64,000 nucleotides of DNA, taken from Alphaproteobacteria bacterium (GTDB lineage: Bacteria > Pseudomonadota > Alphaproteobacteria > RF32 > CAG-239). This document shows, piece by piece, positions 42,723-52,045 of this stretch. How positions within the stretch are numbered: position 1 is the first letter of the stretch; each line of letters begins with the position of its first letter. The notes beneath the pieces were generated by a model. It was not told the DNA's origin and did no database searches. It was given only the letters and a program-made list of their open reading frames with translations. Location: contig SUUY01000002.1 in the NCBI GenBank assembly GCA_015062285.1, forward strand, positions 216,441 through 280,440, read 5' to 3'. Made by a program: the position numbers and the translations under genes.

Positions 42723-43496
42723 ATGTTTAATTGGTTTTCGCTTGTATTTAAATATAAAGAAAAGAAAAGTCCGGATATTTTAGGAAAGTTTCCGGAATCC
42801 GTACATGTAAAATCTTTTCCGGAACGAAGATACTTGTGGACATCAAGAATTTTGGTTATTTGCGCAATATTCAGCTGTTGTATTACCATTATGTTGGCTA
42901 TGATAATATATCTCCTCCTTCCTCAAAGAGGGGCCATACCAAAATTCATTAAAGAAATAACCCAAGAAAGTTCCTTAGATTATATACCACAAAATGAAGT
43001 CTTTATTGATGCTGAGAAACTTTTAGCCGAGAAAGTTATTGAACGTTATATCATTTTGCGAAATGAATTCCCGACAAACTACACACAGATGATGAGCCAA
43101 TGGCAAAAAGGATCAGAATTTCATTCTCTTACAACAGAACAAGAATTTTTATCTTTCTCGAGCAAGCTTAATTTTGAACAGTTGTCTGTATTCATCAGCA
43201 AAAAAATAACAAGAACAATCACTATTGATAAGATTATAGCCACGCCGAACAACCTATGGATTGCTTATTTTACAGCCACAACACAGGCAGGTGAAAACAG
43301 TAAGCCAGTTGAAGGATATTGGAAGGCATATATTAGACTACAAACAGATCGTAGCGAGGCCGGATATCAAGATATTAAACCAAACAACCCACTAAGAATT
43401 AAAGTTGCGCATTACTCTGCCGGATATAGAGGTAGTAACGCCCCCAGCGAATCAACAAAGGAATTAGCAAAGAAAAATGCTCTAAATGAAGAGTAG
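42723..43496 (+). CDS. VirB8-like type IV secretion protein, copy 2
   Basis: This 257-residue paralogue of the preceding protein shares the cytoplasmic motif FKY-x-EK-x-SPD-x-LG-x-x-PE and PERRYLW, and a similar helix (~40-66) ending IYLLLPQRG. The periplasmic domain is more diverged: it has VIERYIILRNEF and NPLRIKVAHYSAGYR, where the NPxG motif reads NPLR. Duplicated VirB8 with one atypical copy is known for the rvh system of Rickettsiales. It is convergent with pepF, 6 bp apart, with no terminator between. Confidence 0.75.
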   Translation: MFNWFSLVFKYKEKKSPDILGKFPESVHVKSFPERRYLWTSRILVICAIFSCCITIMLAMIIYLLLPQRGAIPKFIKEITQESSLDYIPQNEVFIDAEKLLAEKVIERYIILRNEFPTNYTQMMSQWQKGSEFHSLTTEQEFLSFSSKLNFEQLSVFISKKITRTITIDKIIATPNNLWIAYFTATTQAGENSKPVEGYWKAYIRLQTDRSEAGYQDIKPNNPLRIKVAHYSAGYRGSNAPSESTKELAKKNALNEE

Positions 43497-43502
43497 CTTA
43501 CA

Positions 43503-45326
43503 CTATTTGAACACTTTTTTATCCAGCTTTTCTAATTCATCGATGTATGAAGAAATCAGACTTAGACCCTTGTTCCAAAATTCTGGATCTTTTGCATTTA
43601 GGCCAAACGGCTTCAGTAAAACATCGTATTTTTTCACACCGGTTTGTGACAGCATTTGCAAATATTTATCGGCAAAGTCTTCTACACCTTGTTCTTGATA
43701 AACCTGATAAAGCGAATTAACCAAACAGTCGGCAAATGAATACGCATATACATAAAAAGGACTGTGAAAAAAGTGACTTACTATCGGCCATATATAGCGA
43801 CTATTATCATCAACAACAACATATTTACCCAAAGATGTTTGCATTTCCTCAAGCCAAATTTCTTCTATTTGCTCTGATGAAAGTTCGCCTTTTTTTCTTT
43901 CTTGGTGAATACGTGTTTCAAAACAATGAAATGCTATTTGTCGCAACGAAGTATTGATCATATCGTTAACTTTTGAAGCAATGAGACATAATTTTGCCTT
44001 ATCATCATCAAGCTTGGAAAGCAAAGATTGAAACGTTATCATCTCAGCAAAAACCGATGCAACTTCAGCTAAAATCATGGGAGTATCTTCATTTAATTCT
44101 CCTTGTTTAATCGCCAAACGCATATGACAGCCATGCCCTAGCTCATGAGCTAAAGTTAAGACATCGTTTTGCTTTCCAACAAAATTCAGCATTAAAAAAG
44201 GGTGAAATTTAGCCGGAAGCGGCATTGCAAATGCGCCACTACGTTTTCCGTCACGTGGAGGAACATCAATCCAAGAATGTTCGGCATCGAAAAATGGCAA
44301 AGCTATCTTTTGCAATGTACTCGAAAAACTTCCATACGCATCTAAAACTATTTTGACACTTTCTTCCCAACCATAAGTCTTATCCGAAGAGAAAGGTAAA
44401 GGAGCATTGCGGTCCCAATATTGTATTTTCTTAACTCCAAGCCATTTTGCCTTAAGTTTATAGAATCGACCGGCAATATTTTGGTATTGCCCTCTAACGG
44501 CATCGACTAAAGCTTTTAGAGCAGCATCATCAACCTGATTATCTAAATTTCTGGCAGATACCGGTGATTTATATTGGCGATATTCGTCGCTGATGGATTT
44601 ATCCTTTACAATCATGTTATATATAAAAGTGAATAAATCCGAATTTTCTTTACTGACTCTATTTAACTCTTTACCGGCTTTTTCTCTGACCAAGGGATCT
44701 TTATCTTGCAAAAGCTTAGAGATTTCAGCATCGTTGTATTGTTTTCCATCAACAGAGTAAACAAGCTTTGCCGAATGTTCATCATATAAGCGTTTCCAAG
44801 CGGATCCTGAAGTTACAGACTTATCCATAAATACCGCTTCTTGAGTTTCTGATAATTCGTGTTTTTTAAATCTGCGTATTCTTTCTAAAAATGGTTTATA
44901 ATAAGATATTTGTTTATCCTGAAGCAAACGTTTGTATTTCTCTGATGATAATTTATTTATTTCTAAACTATAGAATATTGCCGGTTTTGCATATTCGGTC
45001 ATTTTTTCATCAATGTTTTGATAAAAAGCAACAGCTTGTTTGTCTTTCATACGTGTCACCATATTAAGGTACGCAAAAACAACCAATTTGCTACCGAGAA
45101 TCGATGTTTTTTCAACAAGCCGCAGAGATTCATAAAACTCTACAGCAGATATTGTTTCCAGCTTTCCTTTATATTTTTTTGCAAGCTTTTTATTTAAAAG
45201 GAAGTATGAAGATAAATCCTTTCCTATCTGAGGATCATCGACATTAGCGTATAAACAACTCAAATCCCAAGCAGGTAAATTATTGCGGTTTGTCTTCTGA
45301 CTTTGGTTCTTGTTGGTTACTTTCAT
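43503..45326 (-). CDS. pepF: Oligoendopeptidase F (M3 family)
   Basis: This 607-residue zinc metallopeptidase degrades short peptides in the cytoplasm. The metal motif HELGH is at 394-398, in LAHELGHGCHMRLA. Other M3B marks are KRSGAFAMPLPAKFHPF and EVASVFAEMITF, with the third zinc ligand in that helix. AAGGAGC precedes the ATG by 7 bp, so the start at 45326 inside the upstream gene (47-bp overlap) is credible. Confidence 0.93.
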   Translation of the reverse strand: MKVTNKNQSQKTNRNNLPAWDLSCLYANVDDPQIGKDLSSYFLLNKKLAKKYKGKLETISAVEFYESLRLVEKTSILGSKLVVFAYLNMVTRMKDKQAVAFYQNIDEKMTEYAKPAIFYSLEINKLSSEKYKRLLQDKQISYYKPFLERIRRFKKHELSETQEAVFMDKSVTSGSAWKRLYDEHSAKLVYSVDGKQYNDAEISKLLQDKDPLVREKAGKELNRVSKENSDLFTFIYNMIVKDKSISDEYRQYKSPVSARNLDNQVDDAALKALVDAVRGQYQNIAGRFYKLKAKWLGVKKIQYWDRNAPLPFSSDKTYGWEESVKIVLDAYGSFSSTLQKIALPFFDAEHSWIDVPPRDGKRSGAFAMPLPAKFHPFLMLNFVGKQNDVLTLAHELGHGCHMRLAIKQGELNEDTPMILAEVASVFAEMITFQSLLSKLDDDKAKLCLIASKVNDMINTSLRQIAFHCFETRIHQERKKGELSSEQIEEIWLEEMQTSLGKYVVVDDNSRYIWPIVSHFFHSPFYVYAYSFADCLVNSLYQVYQEQGVEDFADKYLQMLSQTGVKKYDVLLKPFGLNAKDPEFWNKGLSLISSYIDELEKLDKKVFK

Positions 45327-45741
45327 CTTCTAGCTCCTTGTTTATTTTTTTTAATTCTTCCATTTCGATGCTGAAATTTGCATTGTTTTTTAGATATTCA
45401 GCTCTTGCTTCTTCATTAAAGTCTTCGTCCTCCGGTAATTGTGGAATAAAAATATAATTACTCCAAGGGTAATTTTGCTCACCTTTTACCCATTTAGCAA
45501 TTCCATATCCAACCACCTTAAAATCGCACCATGAATTTTTGGCAGAAGATTTCAGCAAACACCACACTTTGTTTTTTTTACAAATTACAATTTCTTCTAC
45601 AAATTCCTCCGTACAAGGAATAAAACCTCGGCGCAACATATCTTGTCTTGGAGAAAGCAAAATCAATATGAATAAGCTAAAAAAAGCAAAAATAATCAGC
45701 CCGGTAATCATTCCAAACCAATGATGACGAATAAACCTCAT
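45280..45741 (-). CDS. Hypothetical single-span membrane protein
   Basis: This 153-residue protein has one N-terminal membrane helix (~10-32, FGMITGLIIFAFFSLFILILL), a Cys-containing middle (four cysteines at ~43-72, including EIVICKKNKVWC) and an acidic, Gln/Glu-rich C-terminal tail. I do not recognise the family. It lies 10 bp after the GlmU-like gene and overlaps pepF by 47 bp, so the three are one operon. An envelope-facing protein of unknown role. Confidence 0.7.
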   Translation of the reverse strand: MRFIRHHWFGMITGLIIFAFFSLFILILLSPRQDMLRRGFIPCTEEFVEEIVICKKNKVWCLLKSSAKNSWCDFKVVGYGIAKWVKGEQNYPWSNYIFIPQLPEDEDFNEEARAEYLKNNANFSIEMEELKKINKELEDESNQQEPKSEDKPQ

Positions 45742-45751
45742 ATAGCACTCC

Positions 45752-46480
45752 TTATTTAGCTTTTCTTTTTTTCATTATTGCATCCAACTGAGCCAATTCT
45801 TCTTGGGTGTTAGCGGCAGATGCCTCTTCGACAGAACATTCAACAGCACTACACTTCAGCCCCATGCGCAAAGCAATTTCTATCGCATCTGTTAAATAAT
45901 ACTCTCCAGTAACATTTTCATTGCTGATAGCTGCTAAAATTTCAAATAACTTATCGCCGGCAAAACACATAATACCGGAATTGCAGAAATTAATGGCTCG
46001 TTCTTCTTCAGAAGCATCTTTATATTCAACAATACGTTCTAAGTTACCTTTTTTCATAACCAATCTGCCATATCTGGCAGGATCATCAGGACGAAAACCG
46101 ACACAAACTACAGAATATCCTTCAGCTCTTTTCTTTAGAACTTTTTTAATCGTTTCCTTAGTATATAGCGGTTGATCTCCAAAAATAACCAATATGTCAC
46201 CTCGATATCCGCTAAACTCACTTTGAGCGGAACGAACAGCATGCCCGGTTCCCAGCTGTTTTTCTTGTACGCAAGTAGGATATGGGGCAACTTCTTTTTT
46301 TACCAAATCGCCATCAGGAGCTATTACCGTCACAATTTTATCTACTTTGACTTCTTCAAGCATGTCAATAATATGACGAATCATCGGTTTGCCATCTACC
46401 GGCATCAAAACCTTTGGCAAATCAGACTTCATTCTGGTACCTTTTCCTGCTCCTAAAATTATAGCGGCAACATTTTTCAT
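45752..46480 (-). CDS. GlmU-type uridyltransferase lacking the acetyltransferase domain
   Basis: This 242-residue nucleotidyltransferase has the GlmU N-domain pattern: AAIILGAGKGTRMKSDLPKVL (5-25), EKQLGTGHAVRSAQ, VIFGDQPLY, and EYYLTDAIEIALRMG. In standard GlmU a C-terminal left-handed beta-helix (about 220 residues) supplies the acetyltransferase step; here the protein ends after the uridyltransferase core. It probably makes UDP-GlcNAc from GlcNAc-1-phosphate, with acetylation done elsewhere or by salvage. The family can also include other sugar-1-phosphate nucleotidyltransferases, so the substrate is inferred. It is first in the operon with the membrane protein and pepF. Confidence 0.8.
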   Translation of the reverse strand: MKNVAAIILGAGKGTRMKSDLPKVLMPVDGKPMIRHIIDMLEEVKVDKIVTVIAPDGDLVKKEVAPYPTCVQEKQLGTGHAVRSAQSEFSGYRGDILVIFGDQPLYTKETIKKVLKKRAEGYSVVCVGFRPDDPARYGRLVMKKGNLERIVEYKDASEEERAINFCNSGIMCFAGDKLFEILAAISNENVTGEYYLTDAIEIALRMGLKCSAVECSVEEASAANTQEELAQLDAIMKKRKAK

Positions 46481-46561
46481 TGTTTAACTCCTTTATAAAT
46501 TTATTAATAAGTTAAGTTTATACTCCAATTATGTTTTATTTATTAACAAAAGAGTGTTTTT

Positions 46562-48616
46562 ATGAATAAACTTTTTCTTGCAATTTGTTTCAGTGTTATG
46601 GTTGTTTTCAATGCCAACGCAAAAACAACCGAGATTACCGACAAATCTCAACTTCCTCAAAGACAGCAATTACAACAAAATATGTCTAAGCCTATAGAAG
46701 TTTCGATTGATGAAATGGGTGAATTTTTATCGGATCGCTTAGAAAGAGCATTGATTGTGGATAAAAACAAGGTTAGCACAAAGTCTACACATGTGCAACC
46801 TAGCGAACAGGCTTTAAAAGCAAATATTGAAGCAAACAAAAGTACGTTTCAGAAAATATACGAACAGGCTTTAAAGCGTGTTGATGCAAAAGCTCCAGAA
46901 CAACACCCAGACATAAGCTTTTCGCCACAAATGCATTCTTCAATGGTAAATATTGATAACTCTAAAAACAGCACCTCTCATATAACAACAGAATTACCGA
47001 TAGGCGGTATTAAAATATCTGTACCAGCTCAAGAACACATTCCGTATTTGATGACAAACATTGATATATTGCCGGAAGGTGTAGTGAAGTTTAGCGAAAC
47101 AATTATGGTTGTTGCAGATGGTAAAAAGCTTAGCCATGGATTAACAAGAGTTTTACCGGAATACATTTACTCACGTAATGGAAAAAGAAAAAAAATAAAC
47201 TATACATTGATTGATGTTTCAGCCAATGATGAGAAACTTCCTTATAAAATCGGCTCAGGACAAAACTTGTTGTTTTTAACTGCCGATACTCCTATTATTT
47301 TAGATCCGGGAATTTATACTTATAAATTTGAGTACCTGGCAGATAATTTACTATGGAAACATGATGATTTTTATGAGTTATATTGGGATATTACCGGAAG
47401 TGTTTGGAATATACCGATAATGCGGAGCGGTGCAACATTGACGCTTCCTCAAGATTTGGTTCCAACCGCTCAAACTGTTTTAATCGGCACCCCTCAGCAA
47501 TTGACCGATAAAGACGCAACAATTATACATCCTTCTCCTCAAACATGGGGATATGCCAGCAAAAGACCGTTGTCAGCCGGTGAAAGTATATATTTAATAA
47601 GCACAATTCCCAATCATGAAATATTAAATGCACCTTGGGACAAAAAATTACTAAGGAGTTTTAATACGTATAGTGATATTTATATCAGCTTCATAACCCT
47701 ATCGGCAATTTTATTATCATTTTTAATTTCTTGGAAATATATAAAAAAGAATAAAGGACAACTGAAAATAACCTTAAAAAAAACACCGCATTTAGTAAGA
47801 TTACTGGCACTCAACAGGTATGACATCAAATCATTTGGCGCTTTTCTTTTAGATATGTATCGAAAAAACATTATAGATATACAGCAAGCAGATGATACTA
47901 TTTTGTTGGTTAAACGCACAGATAATTTAAAAACTCTTACAAATAAAGAACAGAAGGCAATTAGCTTTTTATTTACACAAAATGAACCGGTACTAAACGT
48001 AAATAAAAACAATCGCCTAAAAATTATCAGAGCCGCTCGTGTAATTGAAAAAGAGCTAAGAAATAATCTTTGGAAATTTTTGCTTAAGCTAAACAGTGGA
48101 TATTTATTTTTTAGTATAGGCATGTTGTTACTTGGAGAATTATTTATATCTTTATCAACCCTAAACCCCATTTTAACATTTATTATTTTGAGCTTAGGGA
48201 CATTATGTGGAGCATTGGGAATATTATTGCTATACAAAAAATCTTATTCCAAGATATTATCAATTTGCTTTAAGGTGTTAGGTTGCGGCATTATATTGTT
48301 AGCAATAGTTTTCATACTTTCCGTAGTTTCTCCTTGGAGTATGTTGTTTGTTTTATCTGCTATATTTGCCATACGATATTATACATCATCTTATGCCCAA
48401 AGAAACGGCTTGCTAAAAAAATACATTGAGGACATTGCCGCTCAAAAAGACAAACTACTCAAACACAAAGAATCGATAATTATCGGAAGAGAGATAGCTA
48501 ACCAACAGCCATTTATTTGGGCTTTAGACTTGGAAGACAAATTTATAGGTACGGAGGCAAATGAATATAATAAGCTTTCAGCCATGAAATGCTTTATTCA
48601 AAACCAACTAAAATAA
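46562..48616 (+). CDS. DUF2207-domain membrane protein (YciQ-like)
   Basis: This 684-residue protein has a signal peptide (1-~20) and a helical, Gln-rich periplasmic segment to ~150. A DUF2207-type extracytoplasmic beta domain follows (~155-365; INIDILPEGVVKFSETI-like text and NLLWKHDDFYELYWDITGS). Then come a membrane helix (~375-395), a cytoplasmic winged-helix-like region with YDIKSFGAFLLDMYRKNIIDI, and a pair of hydrophobic blocks (~515-600). The function of DUF2207 proteins is unknown. It stands alone and is convergent with the rubredoxin gene. Confidence 0.85.
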   Translation: MNKLFLAICFSVMVVFNANAKTTEITDKSQLPQRQQLQQNMSKPIEVSIDEMGEFLSDRLERALIVDKNKVSTKSTHVQPSEQALKANIEANKSTFQKIYEQALKRVDAKAPEQHPDISFSPQMHSSMVNIDNSKNSTSHITTELPIGGIKISVPAQEHIPYLMTNIDILPEGVVKFSETIMVVADGKKLSHGLTRVLPEYIYSRNGKRKKINYTLIDVSANDEKLPYKIGSGQNLLFLTADTPIILDPGIYTYKFEYLADNLLWKHDDFYELYWDITGSVWNIPIMRSGATLTLPQDLVPTAQTVLIGTPQQLTDKDATIIHPSPQTWGYASKRPLSAGESIYLISTIPNHEILNAPWDKKLLRSFNTYSDIYISFITLSAILLSFLISWKYIKKNKGQLKITLKKTPHLVRLLALNRYDIKSFGAFLLDMYRKNIIDIQQADDTILLVKRTDNLKTLTNKEQKAISFLFTQNEPVLNVNKNNRLKIIRAARVIEKELRNNLWKFLLKLNSGYLFFSIGMLLLGELFISLSTLNPILTFIILSLGTLCGALGILLLYKKSYSKILSICFKVLGCGIILLAIVFILSVVSPWSMLFVLSAIFAIRYYTSSYAQRNGLLKKYIEDIAAQKDKLLKHKESIIIGREIANQQPFIWALDLEDKFIGTEANEYNKLSAMKCFIQNQLK

Positions 48617-48622
48617 ATTAGC

Positions 48623-49273
48623 TTATTGAAGTTCAAAAAATTCTTTGCCGACTCCACACAACGGACACAACCAATCGTCAGGAAGATCTTCAAAAGGAAT
48701 ATCTCCATCATAGACATAGCCGCATACAGTACAAACCCACTTCTTATTATTATCAGTCATTGGTTCTCCTTTCGGTTGCGATGTATATTTTTTAAAGCTA
48801 TCCATAACATCTTGTTTAAAATATGAGCGATAGTCCAAATATGTAAGAGGTTCGGCATCTCTATCCGACTTTGCCGAAACAACTTCTGCAACATACAACG
48901 TATTGCTTTGCATCGGAAACGAATGTATTACCTTGCATCTGAATGTTGCAAGATTGTGACATAAATAAGGCAATCCGTCTTGTTCAAAATATTCAACATT
49001 TTTCCATTTTTCAACGTTTCTACTACTTTGATAACCAAAATTTGCCACAACAAAGGGATCAACTCCTTTACATAAAACAGATAACGAAAACTCACCTGTT
49101 TTATCAATACACGACTTGGTATATCCGGTGTTAGCGCAAGAAAGAGCAATGGCAACCGGTTGATTTGCAACCTGCATAACCGCATCAACAATACAACCGC
49201 AATAACCTCTTTGATCTTTTGCACCTAAGACATAAAGTCCATGAGTCAATTTATATAAAGCATTAAGATCCAT
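48623..49273 (-). CDS. Flavin reductase-rubredoxin fusion (high-molecular-weight rubredoxin)
   Basis: This 216-residue protein starts at the ATG at 49273 (AAGGAG 7 bp upstream; 45 bp inside a longer frame). An N-terminal FMN-binding flavin reductase domain (1-~160; [13 protein letters not shown]) is fused to a rubredoxin domain (~177-216) with [10 protein letters not shown] and CPLCGVG iron-binding pairs. This matches high-molecular-weight rubredoxin (Hrb), which passes electrons from NADH to flavodiiron proteins that reduce oxygen or nitric oxide in anaerobes. No flavodiiron gene is adjacent. It forms an operon with slyX. Confidence 0.9.
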   Translation of the reverse strand: MDLNALYKLTHGLYVLGAKDQRGYCGCIVDAVMQVANQPVAIALSCANTGYTKSCIDKTGEFSLSVLCKGVDPFVVANFGYQSSRNVEKWKNVEYFEQDGLPYLCHNLATFRCKVIHSFPMQSNTLYVAEVVSAKSDRDAEPLTYLDYRSYFKQDVMDSFKKYTSQPKGEPMTDNNKKWVCTVCGYVYDGDIPFEDLPDDWLCPLCGVGKEFFELQ

Positions 49274-49327
49274 AGCAAACTCCTTATTAAGATATAGTAT
49301 TAACCGCCCCAAAAACAAGAGCTCTAA

Positions 49328-49531
49328 TTAATAATGCGGAGGGGGTGTTTCTTCGCTTTGCGGTTTTACGGTTTCTTGTTTTAGGATATTCAGCAAATAT
49401 TGATTTTGCTTATTTAAAACTTCTATTCTATGTCCCTGCTCTATTACCACACTATTCAGTTCATCTAACATTTTTTGTTGCTGAGTCAGAGCCATTTCTA
49501 TATTTATCAATCTGTCTTCGTTTGTATGCAT
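49328..49531 (-). CDS. slyX: SlyX-like coiled-coil protein
   Basis: This 67-residue, almost fully helical protein has the SlyX pattern: an N-terminal ERLINIEMALTQQQKMLDELN-like coiled coil, VVIEQGHRIEVLNKQ, and the family-typical C-terminal PPPHY. The function of SlyX is not established. It lies 54 bp upstream of the flavin reductase-rubredoxin gene. Confidence 0.85.
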   Translation of the reverse strand: MHTNEDRLINIEMALTQQQKMLDELNSVVIEQGHRIEVLNKQNQYLLNILKQETVKPQSEETPPPHY

Positions 49532-49604
49532 ATTATAAACTTTCTGCTTGTTTGAGTCTTCTTGTATGCTATCATTATTTTAATTTTTTACAACCGGAAA
49601 TCAA

Positions 49605-51122
49605 ATGCCTTTACAAATAGAAATTAATGATAAATTTGCTCGAGTTTTAGAATTAGTCGAAAATACATCTGAAAATGTATTTATAACCGGATACGCCGGT
49701 TCGGGAAAGTCAACATTATTAAATTATCTTCAAGAAAACACGCAAAAAAATATGGTTGTTGTGGCTCCAACCGGAGTTGCGGCTCTCAACATTAAAGGAC
49801 AAACCATACATCGCTTTTTTTCATTTCCGATCAATATTACGCAGGAAAAAATAATAAATCGAGAATTTAGTCCCAGGGCAAAACGAATCTATAAGCAATT
49901 GCAAACCTTGGTTATTGATGAAGTATCAATGTTGCGTGCCGATATTTTTGACTGTATTGATACTTTTTTACAAATCTATGGTCCTGATTCCAATAAAGCA
50001 TTCGGAGGTGTTCAATTAGTTTTGGTCGGAGATTTATATCAGCTTCCTCCGGTAGTTACAAATCAAGAAAAAATATATTTTCAGCAACGTTACTCTTCAC
50101 CATATTTTTTTAGTGCCGATGCATTTAGAAAAATAAACCTAGAAGTAATCGAGCTTACTAAAATATATCGCCAAAAAGATACTGACTTTATTGAAATATT
50201 AGGACGAATCAGAAACAACCAAGCTACATCTGATGATTTATGCTTATTAAACAATCAACTATGTTTATCTGAGGATACTGATGCTGAATTTACAATGTTT
50301 CTAACAACCACAAATAAAATGGCAGAAGATATAAACAAATCAAAACTGCAGCTCCTTCCGAATCGCCTTTATCTTTCAAATGCAGCTTTTGACGGACAAT
50401 TCAGTGCCGAATATTTTCCTACAAATGAAATATTAGAAATAAAGGAAGGTGCGCAGATAATGTTCTTAAACAATGACCCCAAAAAACGATGGGTAAACGG
50501 CAGTCTAGGAAAAATTGAGGCGATTAAATTGAACGAAAATAAAATAAGATATTTAGCAATCAGGCTACAAAGCAATGCAAAACTGGTGGAGGTTTTTCCT
50601 TATACATGGGAGATATATAAATATGCTTTGGTAGGAAATGAAATTGTATCAGAAGTTGCAGGAACATTCACCCAATTTCCGATACGATTGGCTTGGGCGG
50701 TTACAATCCATAAAAGCCAAGGGCAAACTTTTGATAAGATATGCGTTGATATCGGAAACGGAACGTTTGCTAACGGTCAGTTGTATGTTGCTCTTAGCCG
50801 ATGTACTTCTTTGCAGGGTATCAGTTTAAGGAAATATTTGCGACAAAATCATATTATCTGTGATGACCGTATAACGAATTTTATGCAAAATTATCTACCG
50901 ATTACTGATCCTGAACAAAAAATAAACAAACTTCTTTCAGCTGCACAGCTTCGGAGAAAAGTACATATTGTTTATAAAAAAAATAACGAAGAATTATCAC
51001 GTCGGGTTATAATTCCTATAGCCCTTAAGGGTGATAATTTACTGGCGTTTTGTACTCACAAACAAGAACAACGCAGTTTTAAGGTTGAAAGAATATTAGA
51101 GATAAAAAACTTTAATGATTAA
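49605..51122 (+). CDS. Pif1-family helicase with C-terminal WYL-like domain
   Basis: This 505-residue superfamily 1 5'-3' DNA helicase has Walker A GYAGSGKST (29-37, K35), motif Ia VVAPTGVAALN, Walker B LVIDEVSM (DE 105-106), the GDLYQLPPV motif and the C-terminal AVTIHKSQGQTFDKI and LYVALSRC motifs. Residues ~440-505 (RRKVHIVYKK, SRRVIIPIALKGDNLLAFC, QRSFKVERI) resemble a WYL domain, which binds nucleic acids or nucleotides and often regulates defence or repair proteins. Pif1-like enzymes resolve G-quadruplexes and stalled forks. A divergent start with slyX at 49531 leaves a 73-bp shared promoter region. Confidence 0.88.
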   Translation: MPLQIEINDKFARVLELVENTSENVFITGYAGSGKSTLLNYLQENTQKNMVVVAPTGVAALNIKGQTIHRFFSFPINITQEKIINREFSPRAKRIYKQLQTLVIDEVSMLRADIFDCIDTFLQIYGPDSNKAFGGVQLVLVGDLYQLPPVVTNQEKIYFQQRYSSPYFFSADAFRKINLEVIELTKIYRQKDTDFIEILGRIRNNQATSDDLCLLNNQLCLSEDTDAEFTMFLTTTNKMAEDINKSKLQLLPNRLYLSNAAFDGQFSAEYFPTNEILEIKEGAQIMFLNNDPKKRWVNGSLGKIEAIKLNENKIRYLAIRLQSNAKLVEVFPYTWEIYKYALVGNEIVSEVAGTFTQFPIRLAWAVTIHKSQGQTFDKICVDIGNGTFANGQLYVALSRCTSLQGISLRKYLRQNHIICDDRITNFMQNYLPITDPEQKINKLLSAAQLRRKVHIVYKKNNEELSRRVIIPIALKGDNLLAFCTHKQEQRSFKVERILEIKNFND

Positions 51123-51172
51123 ATAACTGATACTATATATAATATATATAAAAATAGAATCGGAGATTTACC

Positions 51173-52045
51173 ATGAAAAAAGTTTTGGCTTTTGATATCG
51201 GCGGAACAAAAATTGCGTATGCAGTTATTGATAAAAAAGGTAATTTTACAAACGAGATAATAAAAGTAACAACTCCTAAGACCTCAGCCGGAATATTTGA
51301 ACTTTTAAAAACCGTTATCAAAGGTTTTGAAGATGAAGTTGATGGAGTTGCTATTGCCACCGCGGGGGCAATTAATAATGACAACAATAAAATAATCAGT
51401 CATGTAGGAAATCTTCCGGAAAAATATAATGAACTTGATTTCACATCTTTGACTTCAAAACCTATATTGCTTGAAAATGATGCCAATGCTGCAGGTTGGG
51501 CTGAATTTAAATTAGGAGCCGCCAAAGGAACAAGAAACGCTGTAATATTAACATTGGGAACCGGTGTCGGATCGGGTATTATTGTTGATGGAAAATTGTT
51601 AAAAGGCAAATCCGGATCAGCCGGTGAGATGCACATGCGTTTTGGTTTCGGACATGAAAGAAAGTGTACTTGCGGGCTATGGGACTGCCTAGAAACATAT
51701 GTCTCAGGCAATGCATTGACTACAGACGCCAAAGTATATATATCTCCTGAAGCAACAAGCTATGATGTTATTAAAGGGCTAAAAGAAAACAACCAAAAAG
51801 CTCGTGCTGCTTTTGACCATTGGCAAGAATATTTGGAAAACGCTCTTGTTATGATGGGCAATTTGTTTGACCCTGAGGTTATTGTACTATCCGGTTCAAT
51901 GGCTCAATTTGTTGAATATGATAGGCTCAATAAGCAAGCAAATGATGATATTTTAACTCAACCCTTTAAATTAAAGCCGGCGAAATTTGAAAACAATGCA
52001 GGTATGCTCGGCGTGGCACTATTATTATTGGAGAGACTCAATTAA
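51173..52045 (+). CDS. ROK-family sugar kinase
   Basis: This 290-residue sugar kinase or regulator of the ROK family has an N-terminal phosphate motif AFDIGGTKIAYAVID (6-20), LENDANAAGWAEF, LTLGTGVGSGI and the zinc motif CTCGLWDCLE. Without an N-terminal helix-turn-helix it should be an enzyme, for example a glucokinase or N-acetylglucosamine/mannosamine kinase. The short length and zinc motif are typical. Its stop overlaps the start of the next gene (TAATG), so the two are coupled. Confidence 0.9.
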   Translation: MKKVLAFDIGGTKIAYAVIDKKGNFTNEIIKVTTPKTSAGIFELLKTVIKGFEDEVDGVAIATAGAINNDNNKIISHVGNLPEKYNELDFTSLTSKPILLENDANAAGWAEFKLGAAKGTRNAVILTLGTGVGSGIIVDGKLLKGKSGSAGEMHMRFGFGHERKCTCGLWDCLETYVSGNALTTDAKVYISPEATSYDVIKGLKENNQKARAAFDHWQEYLENALVMMGNLFDPEVIVLSGSMAQFVEYDRLNKQANDDILTQPFKLKPAKFENNAGMLGVALLLLERLN

